Origin: Bordetella sp.
GTDB taxonomy: Bacteria; Pseudomonadota; Gammaproteobacteria; Burkholderiales; Burkholderiaceae_B
Direction: 5' to 3'
DNA: 7,901 nt
Assembly: GCA_027450125.1 (NCBI GenBank)
Contig: DAIDKG010000585.1
Coordinates: forward strand, 1 to 7,901
Shown here in pieces: positions 1 through 6,111 of this stretch. Within the stretch, counting starts at the first letter, position 1, and every line of letters begins with the position of its first letter. A program made the position numbers and the translations under genes. A model generated the notes under the pieces. That model made no database searches, had not been told where the DNA came from, and saw nothing but the letters and a program-made list of their open reading frames with translations.

Positions 1-866
1 TGGAACTGCCGCCGCTCAACGGGTATCTGGCGCGCCAGATGCTCGAGCGCAGCCGCCTGTGGCGCAGCGTGATCGCGCCCGAGGTGGAGGTCGGCGTCAT
101 CGAGGTCCTGCAGCATGCGCTGGTGCAACTCTCCGAACTGATCTGCGAACTGCCTGACATCGAGATGCTGCAGATCGATCCGCTCCATATCGGCGCGACG
201 CACCTGCGCGCGGGCGGCGTGCGCATGCGGATCGCGCGCGAGGCGGCCGGCTCGCCGCAACTGGGCGGCTATCCGCACATGGCCATCCACCCCTACCCCA
301 CGCGCCTGGTGCAGGTGCGGCGCATGGACGACGGCCTGCCCTGGGTCATACGGCCCATACGCCCCGAGGACGGCGAATCCTTGCAGACGTTCATCCGAGG
401 GCTGTCGGAGCGCTCGCGCTACATGCGCTTCGTGTCGATGCTGCGCGAACTGACGCCGCGCATGCTGACGCGCTATACGCAGATCGACTATCACCGCGAG
501 CTGGCGCTGGTGGCGTGCACGCTGGTGCCCAATCCGGAGCACCGCGGCCACCCGCGCGAGGTCATCATCGGCTTCGCGCACTATCTGCGCAATCCCGACG
601 GGCGCGGCGCGGAATACGCGCTGGTGATCGGCGACGATTGGCAGAAGCGGCATCTGGGCGGACAGCTAATGCAGGCCCTGATCGCCGAGGCCAGGGATCA
701 GGGCCTGGAGTACATCGAAGGCCTGATCCTGTCGGCCAACCGCCCCATGCTGACGCTGATGACCCGCCTGGGCCTGGTCAACGACGCCGATCCGGAAGAC
801 CCGACGATGCGCCGGGTATGGATGGATCTGGCGCCGGCCGCCGCGCCGGCCGACATCAGCCGATGA
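1..866 (+). CDS. C-terminal part of a Pat-type acyl-CoA synthetase (ADP-forming)/GNAT acetyltransferase fusion; 5' end outside window
   Basis: The reading frame is open from base 3, so the start lies upstream; about 287 residues are visible. The first part (LPPLNGYLARQML, then PDIEMLQIDPLHI at about bases 156-194) matches the end of the ATP-grasp subdomain of NDP-forming acyl-CoA synthetases, where an (I/L)DINPL-type motif is expected. From about base 345 (VIRPIRPEDGES) a GNAT fold begins, with SERSRYMRF and the acetyl-CoA loop DDWQKRHLGGQLM (bases 633-671), ending near RRVWMDLA. Family members with a CoA-binding/ligase part plus GNAT are protein lysine acetyltransferases (Pat/PatZ) that often acetylate and switch off acyl-CoA synthetases; that role is inferred. 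The usual Gly before Leu-Gly in the loop is His here. The stop at 864-866 overlaps the converging esterase gene by 11 bases. Whether the synthetase half is active cannot be judged from this fragment. Confidence 0.88.
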   Translation, partial: ELPPLNGYLARQMLERSRLWRSVIAPEVEVGVIEVLQHALVQLSELICELPDIEMLQIDPLHIGATHLRAGGVRMRIAREAAGSPQLGGYPHMAIHPYPTRLVQVRRMDDGLPWVIRPIRPEDGESLQTFIRGLSERSRYMRFVSMLRELTPRMLTRYTQIDYHRELALVACTLVPNPEHRGHPREVIIGFAHYLRNPDGRGAEYALVIGDDWQKRHLGGQLMQALIAEARDQGLEYIEGLILSANRPMLTLMTRLGLVNDADPEDPTMRRVWMDLAPAAAPADISR

Positions 867-1527
867 CGGCTTGCAGGAAATCGCGGATGTCGTCGATTTC
901 CTGCGGGCAGACCGAGTGCGGCATGGGGTAGGTGTGCCAGCGCACGTCGTAGCCCAGCGCCTGCAGCGTGTCGCGCGAGGCCTCGGCGCGGGGCAGGGCC
1001 ACGACCGGATCGAAAGTGCCGTGGGCCAGGAAGATGGGGGTGGCCGCATTGGCCGGCTGGCGTTCGGCTCCGGCCAGCTCGATGAGCGGCAAGTAGCCCG
1101 ACAGGCCCATCATGCCGGCCAGTTTTTCCGGCAGGCGCAGGCCGGTGTGCAGGGTCATGGCGCAACCCTGCGAAAAGCCCGCGAGCACGATGTTCGAGGT
1201 GGGAACGCTGCGCGCATTTTCGCGGTCGATCAGGGCGCGTATGGCCTGTTCGCTGGCGCGTATGCCCTCAGCGTCTTCGCGGCGCACCAGGTCCATGACC
1301 AGGATGTCGTACCAGGCGGGCATGACCATGCCGCCGTTGATGGTCACGGGCTGCAGGGGGGCGTTGGGAAAGACGAAACGCGTGGCCCGTGTCAAACCCC
1401 GGGAGACGTCGGGGACGACGGGGGCGAAGTCGTTGGCGTCGGCGCCCAGGCCGTGCAGCCAGATGACGGCGTGCGTGGGATTAGGGGAGGTTTCTATTTC
1501 CAGGCAGTCTAGAAGGTGGGCGGTCAT
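856..1527 (-). CDS. Alpha/beta-hydrolase carboxylesterase (phospholipase/carboxylesterase family)
   Basis: A 223-residue cytosolic serine hydrolase with no signal peptide. The complete catalytic set is visible: the oxyanion-side motif WLHGLGAD (residues 23-30), the nucleophile elbow GFSQG with Ser119, the acid in HGTFDPVV (Asp173) and the base His204 in PMPHSV. The order, spacing and length fit the small bacterial carboxylesterase/acyl-protein thioesterase-like group (Abhydrolase_2), which hydrolyses short- to medium-chain carboxylic esters; the natural substrate is unknown. The ATG at 1525-1527 gives an N-terminus that leads straight into the first beta strand, and AAGG lies about 12 bases upstream. 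It lies downstream of darP on the same strand, with a 153-base gap, so co-transcription is possible but not shown. Its 3' end overlaps the converging acetyltransferase gene by 11 bases. Confidence 0.93.
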   Translation of the reverse strand: MTAHLLDCLEIETSPNPTHAVIWLHGLGADANDFAPVVPDVSRGLTRATRFVFPNAPLQPVTINGGMVMPAWYDILVMDLVRREDAEGIRASEQAIRALIDRENARSVPTSNIVLAGFSQGCAMTLHTGLRLPEKLAGMMGLSGYLPLIELAGAERQPANAATPIFLAHGTFDPVVALPRAEASRDTLQALGYDVRWHTYPMPHSVCPQEIDDIRDFLQAVIG

Positions 1528-1680
1528 ATGTGGCTTGCCTTGATTCGGATTCTTAAGGCGTCGAGGCTGCCCTGCGCAATTCCGATGCTCGCCCGGTGGG
1601 CTGCGCTTCGGATTCCTCCGGGGGCCTCGGCTCGCGTATTGGATTATTCCAGGCTGCTTATGCCGGTCGTCTCGCCTGTC
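1528..1680. other. Structured gap between darP and the esterase gene
   Basis: This 153-base gap holds no credible gene. It contains nested inverted repeats: GCGCA (1574-1578) can pair with TGCGC (1602-1606), TCCGA (1581-1585) with TCGGA (1608-1612), and GCCC (1591-1594) with GGGC (1598-1601). No T-run follows on either strand, so it is not a standard terminator. On the minus strand TGGAATAAT (1651-1643) resembles an extended -10 box, but I see no -35 for it. It may be a processing or attenuation element between the two minus-strand genes, or a dispersed repeat; a genome search for copies would tell. Confidence 0.3.
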
Positions 1681-2235
1681 TCAGGCCAGGTCTTTCAATG
1701 CCTGGAATAGCGCACGGTACTGCTTGCGTTGCGGGTCCTGGCCCTGCTGCAGGGCGGCGTTGCCCTGGGCTTCCTTTCTGGCGGCGCGGATCACGGCGCG
1801 CAGGTGCTGGACGTCGGCGCCGGGGTGGTCCTGCAGCAGTTCGGTGAGCGCATCGTCGTCCACCAGCAGGCGGTCGCGCAGGGTCTCCAGGCGGTGCATG
1901 GCGGCGGTGGCTTCGCGCGAGCCGTTTTTCCAGACGTCGAGCTGGGCGCGGATTTCCTCGGCGGGGGCGTTGCGCATGAGCTTGCCGACGAAGTGCACCT
2001 GGCGGCGGCGTCCGCCGTGGCTGGTGATGCGCTGCGCCTCGCGGATGGCCTCGTAAAGGCGCTCGGCCAGCGGCAGCTGCTTCAGGCGTTCGGGCGACAG
2101 ATCGATGAGTTCCTTGCCCAGGTCGAGCAGGGCGTGCATGTCCCGCTTGACCTGCGACTTGCTGGGCGGCCTGTCGTCGTCTTCGTCTTCGAAATCGCCG
2201 GGAAGGTCGGACTCGTGGGGGAACTCGGCGTGCAT
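1681..2235 (-). CDS. darP: DarP/YjgA (DUF615), ribosome-associated 50S maturation factor
   Basis: A 184-residue protein, close to the E. coli YjgA/DarP length of 183. The diagnostic features are present: an acidic, disordered N-terminus (DFEDEDDD at residues 14-21), then [14 protein letters not shown] (23-36), [17 protein letters not shown] (54-70), and the basic block [15 protein letters not shown] (74-88), followed by a helical second half. In E. coli DarP binds immature 50S particles near the peptidyl-transferase centre and assists late large-subunit assembly; that role is transferred by family. The frame stays open upstream to 2496, but that stretch is the antisense of pmbA. I therefore chose the ATG at 2233-2235, which gives the family's acidic N-terminus. 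There is no strong Shine-Dalgarno sequence in front of it. The gene is divergent from pmbA across 55 bases, a pairing I recall from many proteobacteria. Confidence 0.93.
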   Translation of the reverse strand: MHAEFPHESDLPGDFEDEDDDRPPSKSQVKRDMHALLDLGKELIDLSPERLKQLPLAERLYEAIREAQRITSHGGRRRQVHFVGKLMRNAPAEEIRAQLDVWKNGSREATAAMHRLETLRDRLLVDDDALTELLQDHPGADVQHLRAVIRAARKEAQGNAALQQGQDPQRKQYRALFQALKDLA

Positions 2236-2290
2236 GGCAAGTCGGGAAGATGAAAGGGCTATGATAACCGCCTCAGTCAAGTGGACAGCA
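2236..2290. promoter_or_regulatory. Divergent darP/pmbA promoter region (putative)
   Basis: Promoters for both darP (-) and pmbA (+) must lie in these 55 bases or inside the genes. On the plus strand TATGAT (2260-2265) is a good -10 match and would start transcription about 20 bases before the pmbA ATG; no convincing -35 is seen at 16-18 bases. On the minus strand the same bases read TATCAT, and TTGACT (2280-2275) is a good -35 whose best partner is TTTCAT (2255-2250) at a long 19-base spacing. Such a start would leave darP with a leader of only about 8 bases. The plus-strand -10 overlaps an in-frame ATG at 2261, which argues against 2261 as the pmbA start. Confidence 0.3.
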
Positions 2291-3655
2291 ATGGTCAATT
2301 CCTCTTCTTCCCTGCCGGTGGCCGCCAACCAGGCGCGTTTTAGTGAACTCGTCGAGAAGGTGCTGGCATACGCGCGCAAGGCCGGCGCTAGCGACGCCGT
2401 GGCCGAGGTTTCCGAGAGCCTTGGGCTGTCGGTCTCGGTGCGCAACAACGATATCGAGACCGTCGAGCAGACGCGCGACCGCTCGCTCGACCTCACCGTC
2501 TACGCGGGCCAGAGCCGCGGCTCCGCCTCGACGTCCGATTTCTCCGACGAGGCCCTGCGCCAGACGGTCGAGGCGGCCTGGCACATCGCGCGCCATACCG
2601 CGGCCGATCCGGCCGCCGGCCTGCCCGAGGCCGACATGTTGGCCACCGACCATCGCGACCTGGCCTTGCATTACGCCTGGCCCATCGGCACCGAAGAAGC
2701 CGCCGAACTGGCGCTGCGCGCCGAGCGCGCCGCGCGCGCGGTCGATCCGCGCATCACCAATACCGATGGGGCCTCGGTGGGCGCCTTCGAAGGCCAGTTC
2801 GTCATGGGCAACACGCGCGGCTTCCTGGGCGGCTATCCTTATTCGCGCCACAGCCTGTCGGTGGCGCCCATCGCCGGGCGTGGTGACGGCATGCAGCGCG
2901 ATTATTGGTACACCTCCGAGCGCGACGCGGGGTTGCTGGCCTCGCCCGAGGCGGTCGGCCGATATGCCGCCGAGCGCACCCTGTCGCGCCTGTCGGCCCG
3001 CCGTATCGGCACCCGCAAGGTGCCGGTCCTGTTCGAGGCTCCGCTGGCCCTGGGCCTGCTGGGCGCCTTCACCCAGGCCACCAGCGGCGGCGCGCTGTAT
3101 CGCAAGGCCAGTTTCCTGGTCGATGCGCTGGGCAAGCCGGTGTTCGCCAGCCACATCGATGTGGCCGAGGATCCGCACGTTCCGGGCGGCTTGGGTAGCG
3201 CCCCCTTCGACGACGAAGGCGTGCGCACGCAGGCCCGCCAGGTGGTCGCCGGCGGCACGCTGGAAGGCTATTTTCTTTCTACCTATACGGCGCGCAAGCT
3301 GGGCATGGCCAGCACCGGCAATGCGGGCGGCTCGCACAATCTCTCGCTCACCTCCAGGCTCACGCGCAAGGGCGACGATTTTCAGGCCATGCTGCGCAAG
3401 CTGGGCACGGGGCTGCTGGTCACCGAACTCATCGGCCAGGGCGTGAACTACGTCACGGGCGATTATTCGCGCGGCGCCTTCGGCTATTGGGTCGAGAACG
3501 GCCGCATCCAGCATGCCGTTCAGGAAATCACCATCGCCGGCAACCTGGCCGACATGTTCCGCGCCATCGTCGCGGTAGGCGCGGACACCATCACGCGCGG
3601 CACCAAGACCACCGGGTCCATCCTGATCGAGCAAATGTCGATCGCAGGTACCTGA
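2291..3655 (+). CDS. pmbA: PmbA/TldE, metalloprotease-complex subunit of the TldD/TldE family
   Basis: A 454-residue protein (E. coli PmbA/TldE has 450) that is collinear with the family. It has an N-terminal domain with [20 protein letters not shown] (residues 33-52) and [16 protein letters not shown] (56-71), a central segment with [19 protein letters not shown] (242-260), and a highly conserved C-terminal block [19 protein letters not shown] (386-404) followed by [12 protein letters not shown] (411-422). TldE pairs with TldD, the subunit carrying the zinc-binding HExxxH, in a cytosolic heterodimer that cleaves unfolded peptides; in E. coli it matures microcin B17 and affects CcdA turnover. 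No HExxxH is seen here, as expected for TldE. tldD is not in this window, also usual because the two genes are often unlinked. I chose the start at 2291; ATGs at 2105 and 2261 are in frame, but 2105 lies inside darP and 2261 in the likely promoter. Confidence 0.95.
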   Translation: MVNSSSSLPVAANQARFSELVEKVLAYARKAGASDAVAEVSESLGLSVSVRNNDIETVEQTRDRSLDLTVYAGQSRGSASTSDFSDEALRQTVEAAWHIARHTAADPAAGLPEADMLATDHRDLALHYAWPIGTEEAAELALRAERAARAVDPRITNTDGASVGAFEGQFVMGNTRGFLGGYPYSRHSLSVAPIAGRGDGMQRDYWYTSERDAGLLASPEAVGRYAAERTLSRLSARRIGTRKVPVLFEAPLALGLLGAFTQATSGGALYRKASFLVDALGKPVFASHIDVAEDPHVPGGLGSAPFDDEGVRTQARQVVAGGTLEGYFLSTYTARKLGMASTGNAGGSHNLSLTSRLTRKGDDFQAMLRKLGTGLLVTELIGQGVNYVTGDYSRGAFGYWVENGRIQHAVQEITIAGNLADMFRAIVAVGADTITRGTKTTGSILIEQMSIAGT

Positions 3656-3712
3656 GCTGTCCGTCATCCGACCCTCGGGTCGTCCAGCAACGCGCTTCGG
3701 GAGATCAAAAGC

Positions 3713-4816
3713 ATGCAACGTCGATCCTTCTTGAAGGGGGCGGGCCTGGGGGCCGCGGCAGGCGGCGCCGTCCTTGCCGCGCCGGCATTGGCCGCCGATG
3801 CACCGTCCTTCAGGTGGCGTCTGGCCTCGGCTTTCACCGACCGGCAGAACGTGCTTTACGAGGCCGCCGGCGTGTTCGCCGACTACGTGTCCGATGCCAC
3901 GGACGGGCGCTTCGTCATCAAGCCCGCGCCAGCCAGCGAGAAAGCGCCGGCCTCGGGGGTGCTCGAGGCCGTGCAGAAAGGCGAGGCCGAAATGGGCCAT
4001 GCCGAGTCGTCGCTGTATCAGGATATCCGGCCGGCCTTCTGTTTCGATGCGGCGGTGCCCTTCGGCCTGACGGCCCGGCAGATGAACGCCTGGATGTTCG
4101 AGGGCGACGGGCTTGCGCTCACGCGCGATCTCTTCAAAGACCACGGCATCGTCAATTTCCCGCTGGGCAATACTGGCGCGCGCATGGGCGGCTGGTACCG
4201 GAACGAGATCCGGTCCATCGAAACGTTCAAGGGCCTGAAGATCCAGGCCTCGGGCCTGCTCGCAACCTTGCTGGCCGCCATGGGCGCGGCGCCGCAATCG
4301 CTGGCGGCGGCCGACGTGCCGACGGCGCTCGCTTCCGGCAATCTCGATGCCGTGCCGGGCGCCGGCACGCCCTACGACGACGACAAGCAGGGCGTGCCCA
4401 AGTCGGCAGGCTTCTATTACTACCCCGGCTGGTGGGCGGGCGGGACGCAGGCCTCGCTCTACGTCGGCGCCAAGGCCTGGGACAGTCTGCCCAAGGCCTA
4501 CCGGACCGTCGTCAAGGCGGCCAGCTGCGCGGTTCACCTGGACGTGACCGCGCGCTACGACGCCCGCAACGCCGTGGCCCTGCGCCGCCTGACGGCCGGC
4601 GGGGCCCAGTTGCGCGCCTTCCCGCGCTCGGTGCTGGACGCCGCCTGGGACGCATCATCGGCCTGGTATGCCGACATGTCGGGCAAGGATCCGAAATTCA
4701 AGGCGCTTTACGACAGCTATATGGCCACGCGGGGCGACATGGTGTCCTGGTTCAAGTTGGCCGAAGGGGCCTACGAGCAGTACCTGGCTTCGACGCTGGT
4801 CTTCAAGCAAGGCTGA
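3713..4816 (+). CDS. TRAP-type periplasmic solute-binding protein (DctP family, TakP/2-oxoacid-like), Tat-exported, orphan
   Basis: A 367-residue precursor. The N-terminus QRRSFLKGAG is a twin-arginine motif followed by an Ala/Gly-rich h-region and a likely AxA cleavage site near residues 27-28 (PALA/AD), so the protein is probably exported folded. The mature part follows the TakP/2-oxoacid-binding group of DctP proteins: AVPFGLTARQMNAWMF (114-129), LGNTGARMGGWYRNEI (151-166), GLKIQASGL (174-182), YDDDKQG (221-227) and YYYPGWWAGG (235-244). Such proteins hand small organic acids to a DctQ/DctM sodium symporter. Positions that bind cation and carboxylate in relatives look changed: Arg157 where Gln is usual, Gln178 where Arg is usual, Ala242 where Glu is usual. 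The ligand is therefore uncertain. No DctQ/DctM genes are adjacent. The start has GGGAG (3699-3703) 9 bases upstream; pmbA ends 57 bases before it, so read-through from pmbA is possible. Confidence 0.9.
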   Translation: MQRRSFLKGAGLGAAAGGAVLAAPALAADAPSFRWRLASAFTDRQNVLYEAAGVFADYVSDATDGRFVIKPAPASEKAPASGVLEAVQKGEAEMGHAESSLYQDIRPAFCFDAAVPFGLTARQMNAWMFEGDGLALTRDLFKDHGIVNFPLGNTGARMGGWYRNEIRSIETFKGLKIQASGLLATLLAAMGAAPQSLAAADVPTALASGNLDAVPGAGTPYDDDKQGVPKSAGFYYYPGWWAGGTQASLYVGAKAWDSLPKAYRTVVKAASCAVHLDVTARYDARNAVALRRLTAGGAQLRAFPRSVLDAAWDASSAWYADMSGKDPKFKALYDSYMATRGDMVSWFKLAEGAYEQYLASTLVFKQG

Positions 4817-4853
4817 GGCTGAGGCCGGTTCGGGATCCCTTCGATCGTGTGGC

Positions 4854-4882
4854 TTGCGCAATAAATGCCCAGATGCTATAGT
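4854..4882 (+). promoter_or_regulatory. Promoter of the rplM-rpsI operon (putative sigma-70, extended -10)
   Basis: TGCTATAGT at 4874-4882 is an extended -10 (TG, one base, then TATAGT, 5 of 6 to consensus). TTGCGC (4854-4859) lies exactly 17 bases upstream as a partial -35. Transcription would start near 4889, giving a leader of about 115 bases before rplM. A separate strong promoter is expected for a ribosomal-protein operon, and no terminator is seen between the upstream gene and this site. Confidence 0.6.
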
Positions 4883-4909
4883 TTTGGGCTCTTTCCCATC
4901 TTTTTAAGC

Positions 4910-4981
4910 ACGGGCGGGTAATAACGCTTAGGCCGAAGATCGAGGAGAGAAAACCCGGCGAGCAGGCCTTCTGCCCGTCGG
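4910..4981 (+). promoter_or_regulatory. Structured 5' leader of rplM with alternative pairings (candidate L13 autoregulatory element)
   Basis: CCGGCGAGCAG (4955-4965) can pair with CTGCCCGTCGG (4971-4981): 11 positions with one G-U pair, one A-C mismatch and a 5-base loop. The 3' arm bases 4971-4978 can instead pair with ACGGGCGG at 4910-4917 (8 pairs including one G-U). The two structures are mutually exclusive. The hairpin ends 23 bases before the rplM ATG, ahead of the AGGA ribosome-binding site (4995-4998). E. coli L13 is known to repress its own operon through the mRNA leader; a similar role here is inference. Confidence 0.4.
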
Positions 4982-5004
4982 AACAATGGAAACTAGGAAC
5001 CATC

Positions 5005-5433
5005 ATGAAGACCTTTGTGGCCAAGCCGCATGAAGTCCAGCGTGACTGGTTTGTGATCGACGCCAAGGGCAAAGTCCTCGGTCGTGTGGCCAGCGAAGTC
5101 GCACGCCGCCTGCGTGGCAAGCACAAACCCGAATTCACGCCGCACGTTGACACCGGTGACTACATCATCATCGTCAACGCCGCCGATATCGTCGTTACCG
5201 GCAACAAGACGGAAGACAAGAAGTACTTCCGCCACACCACGTACCCGGGCGGTATCCGTGAAACCAATTTCCGGAAGATGCAAGAGCGTTTTCCTGGCCG
5301 CGCCATCCAGAAGGCCGTCAAGGGCATGCTGCCCAAGGGTCCCCTGGGCTACGCGATGATCAAGAAGCTGAAGGTGTATGCCGGTGCCGAGCATCCGCAT
5401 ACCGCGCAGCAGCCCAAGCCGCTGGAAATCTAA
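5005..5433 (+). CDS. rplM: 50S ribosomal protein L13 (uL13)
   Basis: A 142-residue protein, the same length as E. coli L13, with family motifs along the whole chain: [16 protein letters not shown] (residues 15-30), [20 protein letters not shown] (36-55), [11 protein letters not shown] (58-68), [13 protein letters not shown] (74-86), and [20 protein letters not shown] (108-127). L13 is an early-binding protein of the large subunit and contacts 23S rRNA. The ATG at 5005 has AGGA six bases upstream and gives the standard N-terminus. It is the first gene of a two-gene operon with rpsI, 9 bases apart, behind its own promoter and a structured leader. Codon use is strongly biased towards C/G-ending codons, as expected for a highly expressed gene. 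No anomaly. Confidence 0.99.
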   Translation: MKTFVAKPHEVQRDWFVIDAKGKVLGRVASEVARRLRGKHKPEFTPHVDTGDYIIIVNAADIVVTGNKTEDKKYFRHTTYPGGIRETNFRKMQERFPGRAIQKAVKGMLPKGPLGYAMIKKLKVYAGAEHPHTAQQPKPLEI

Positions 5434-5442
5434 GGAAACGCC

Positions 5443-5835
5443 ATGATCGGTAACTGGAACTACGGAACCGGCCGTCGCAAGACCTCGGTGGCCCGCGTCT
5501 TCATCAAGAAGGGTACGGGCAACCTCGTCGTCAACGGCAAACCCGTCGACGAATTCTTCGCCCGCGAAACCGGCCGCATGATCGTGCGCCAGCCGCTCGA
5601 ACTGACCGGCCATGTCGAATCGTTCGACATCAAGGTCAACGTGCGCGGCGGCGGTGAAACCGGCCAAGCCGGCGCCATCCGCCACGGCATCACCCGCGCC
5701 CTGATCGACTACGACGCGACGCTCAAGCCCTCGCTGTCGCAAGCCGGCTTCGTCACCCGCGATGCCCGCGAAGTCGAACGCAAGAAGGTCGGTCTGCGCA
5801 AGGCCCGCCGCCGGAAGCAGTTCAGCAAGCGCTGA
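5443..5835 (+). CDS. rpsI: 30S ribosomal protein S9 (uS9)
   Basis: A 130-residue protein, the E. coli length. The signature is complete: [14 protein letters not shown] near the N-terminus, [14 protein letters not shown], the core block [19 protein letters not shown], then [20 protein letters not shown] and the conserved basic tail ending QFSKR. The C-terminal Lys-Arg tail of S9 reaches into the 30S P site and contacts the anticodon stem of tRNA. The ribosome-binding site AAGGA overlaps the rplM stop codon (TAAGGA), so translation of the two genes is probably coupled. Transcription ends at the intrinsic terminator 15 bases downstream. No anomaly. Confidence 0.99.
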   Translation: MIGNWNYGTGRRKTSVARVFIKKGTGNLVVNGKPVDEFFARETGRMIVRQPLELTGHVESFDIKVNVRGGGETGQAGAIRHGITRALIDYDATLKPSLSQAGFVTRDAREVERKKVGLRKARRRKQFSKR

Positions 5836-5849
5836 TCGCCTGCTGCATC

Positions 5850-5887
5850 AAAAAGCCGCCCTGTTCGTACAGAGGCGGCTTTTTTTT
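5850..5887 (+). terminator. Intrinsic terminator of rplM-rpsI
   Basis: GCCGCC (5855-5860) pairs with GGCGGC (5874-5879). The stem continues as CTGT (5861-5864) with ACAG (5869-5872) around a TCGT loop, with one bulged A at 5873. Eight T follow (5880-5887), and five A precede the stem (5850-5854), extending it. On the opposite strand the T-run is only five bases, so termination there would be weaker. Confidence 0.95.
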
Positions 5888-6111
5888 GCCCATGCGGCGT
5901 TAGGCGCGCAAGGAGGCGTGGGTTGCCATGCCTCATGGCTGTTGCGGCCATCGCTTGATTCCCGGGTGCCGACGCTGCCTTCTCTGAGGGAGTTTGTGCC
6001 GTTAGTCGGCGAGGGAGCGATAAAATGGCGTCTGCGCCATGCCGGATTGCTTGTTGCATCTGCTTGGTGCACACCTCCTGCGCAAGGCGCCTCTTTTGTA
6101 AAGTTCACACC
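5888..6111 (+). promoter_or_regulatory. Upstream region of argC with a putative -10 at 6021-6026
   Basis: These 224 bases separate the rpsI terminator from argC. TAAAAT (6021-6026, in GCGATAAAATGG) is a good -10 and would give an 85-base leader. The only -35-like word nearby is TTGTGC (5994-5999), 21 bases away, or 19 if GATAAA is used, so the promoter is weak or needs an activator. A 19-codon reading frame behind a perfect AGGAGG lies at 5928-5987. I see no arginine-repressor-type operator that I would defend. Confidence 0.35.

Noticed and set aside
2105..2290. N-terminal extension of PmbA from the ATG at 2105 or 2261
   Set aside because: The 2105 start lies inside darP and gives a Ser-rich stretch unlike the family. 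The 2261 ATG is part of the probable -10 box. The start at 2291 gives the usual length.
2236..2496. N-terminal extension of DarP up to 2496
   Set aside because: The extra 87 codons are antisense to pmbA. The start at 2235 gives 184 residues, matching the family, and its typical acidic N-terminus.
3669..3682. CGACCCTCGGGTCG palindrome after pmbA as a terminator
   Set aside because: The usable stem is only 5-6 pairs with a tiny loop, and no T-run follows, so termination is not supported.
2273..4537. A 754-codon open frame on the minus strand across pmbA and the TRAP gene
   Set aside because: It is the antisense shadow of two well-supported plus-strand genes. Its product is low-complexity, rich in Arg, Gly and Ala, with no recognisable domain, as expected from the complement of biased GC-rich codons.
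4811..4825. Tandem GGCTGA repeat at the end of the TRAP gene
   Set aside because: Only two short copies in GC-rich DNA; likely chance.
3487..4881. A 464-codon plus-strand frame across the end of pmbA and the TRAP gene
   Set aside because: It is an out-of-frame Arg/Gly-rich shadow of both genes and matches no family; both real frames carry full-length conserved proteins.
6025..6111. Longer ArgC starting at the ATG at 6025
   Set aside because: That ATG overlaps the TAAAAT -10 word, and the added Cys-rich residues precede a Rossmann strand that normally sits at the N-terminus.
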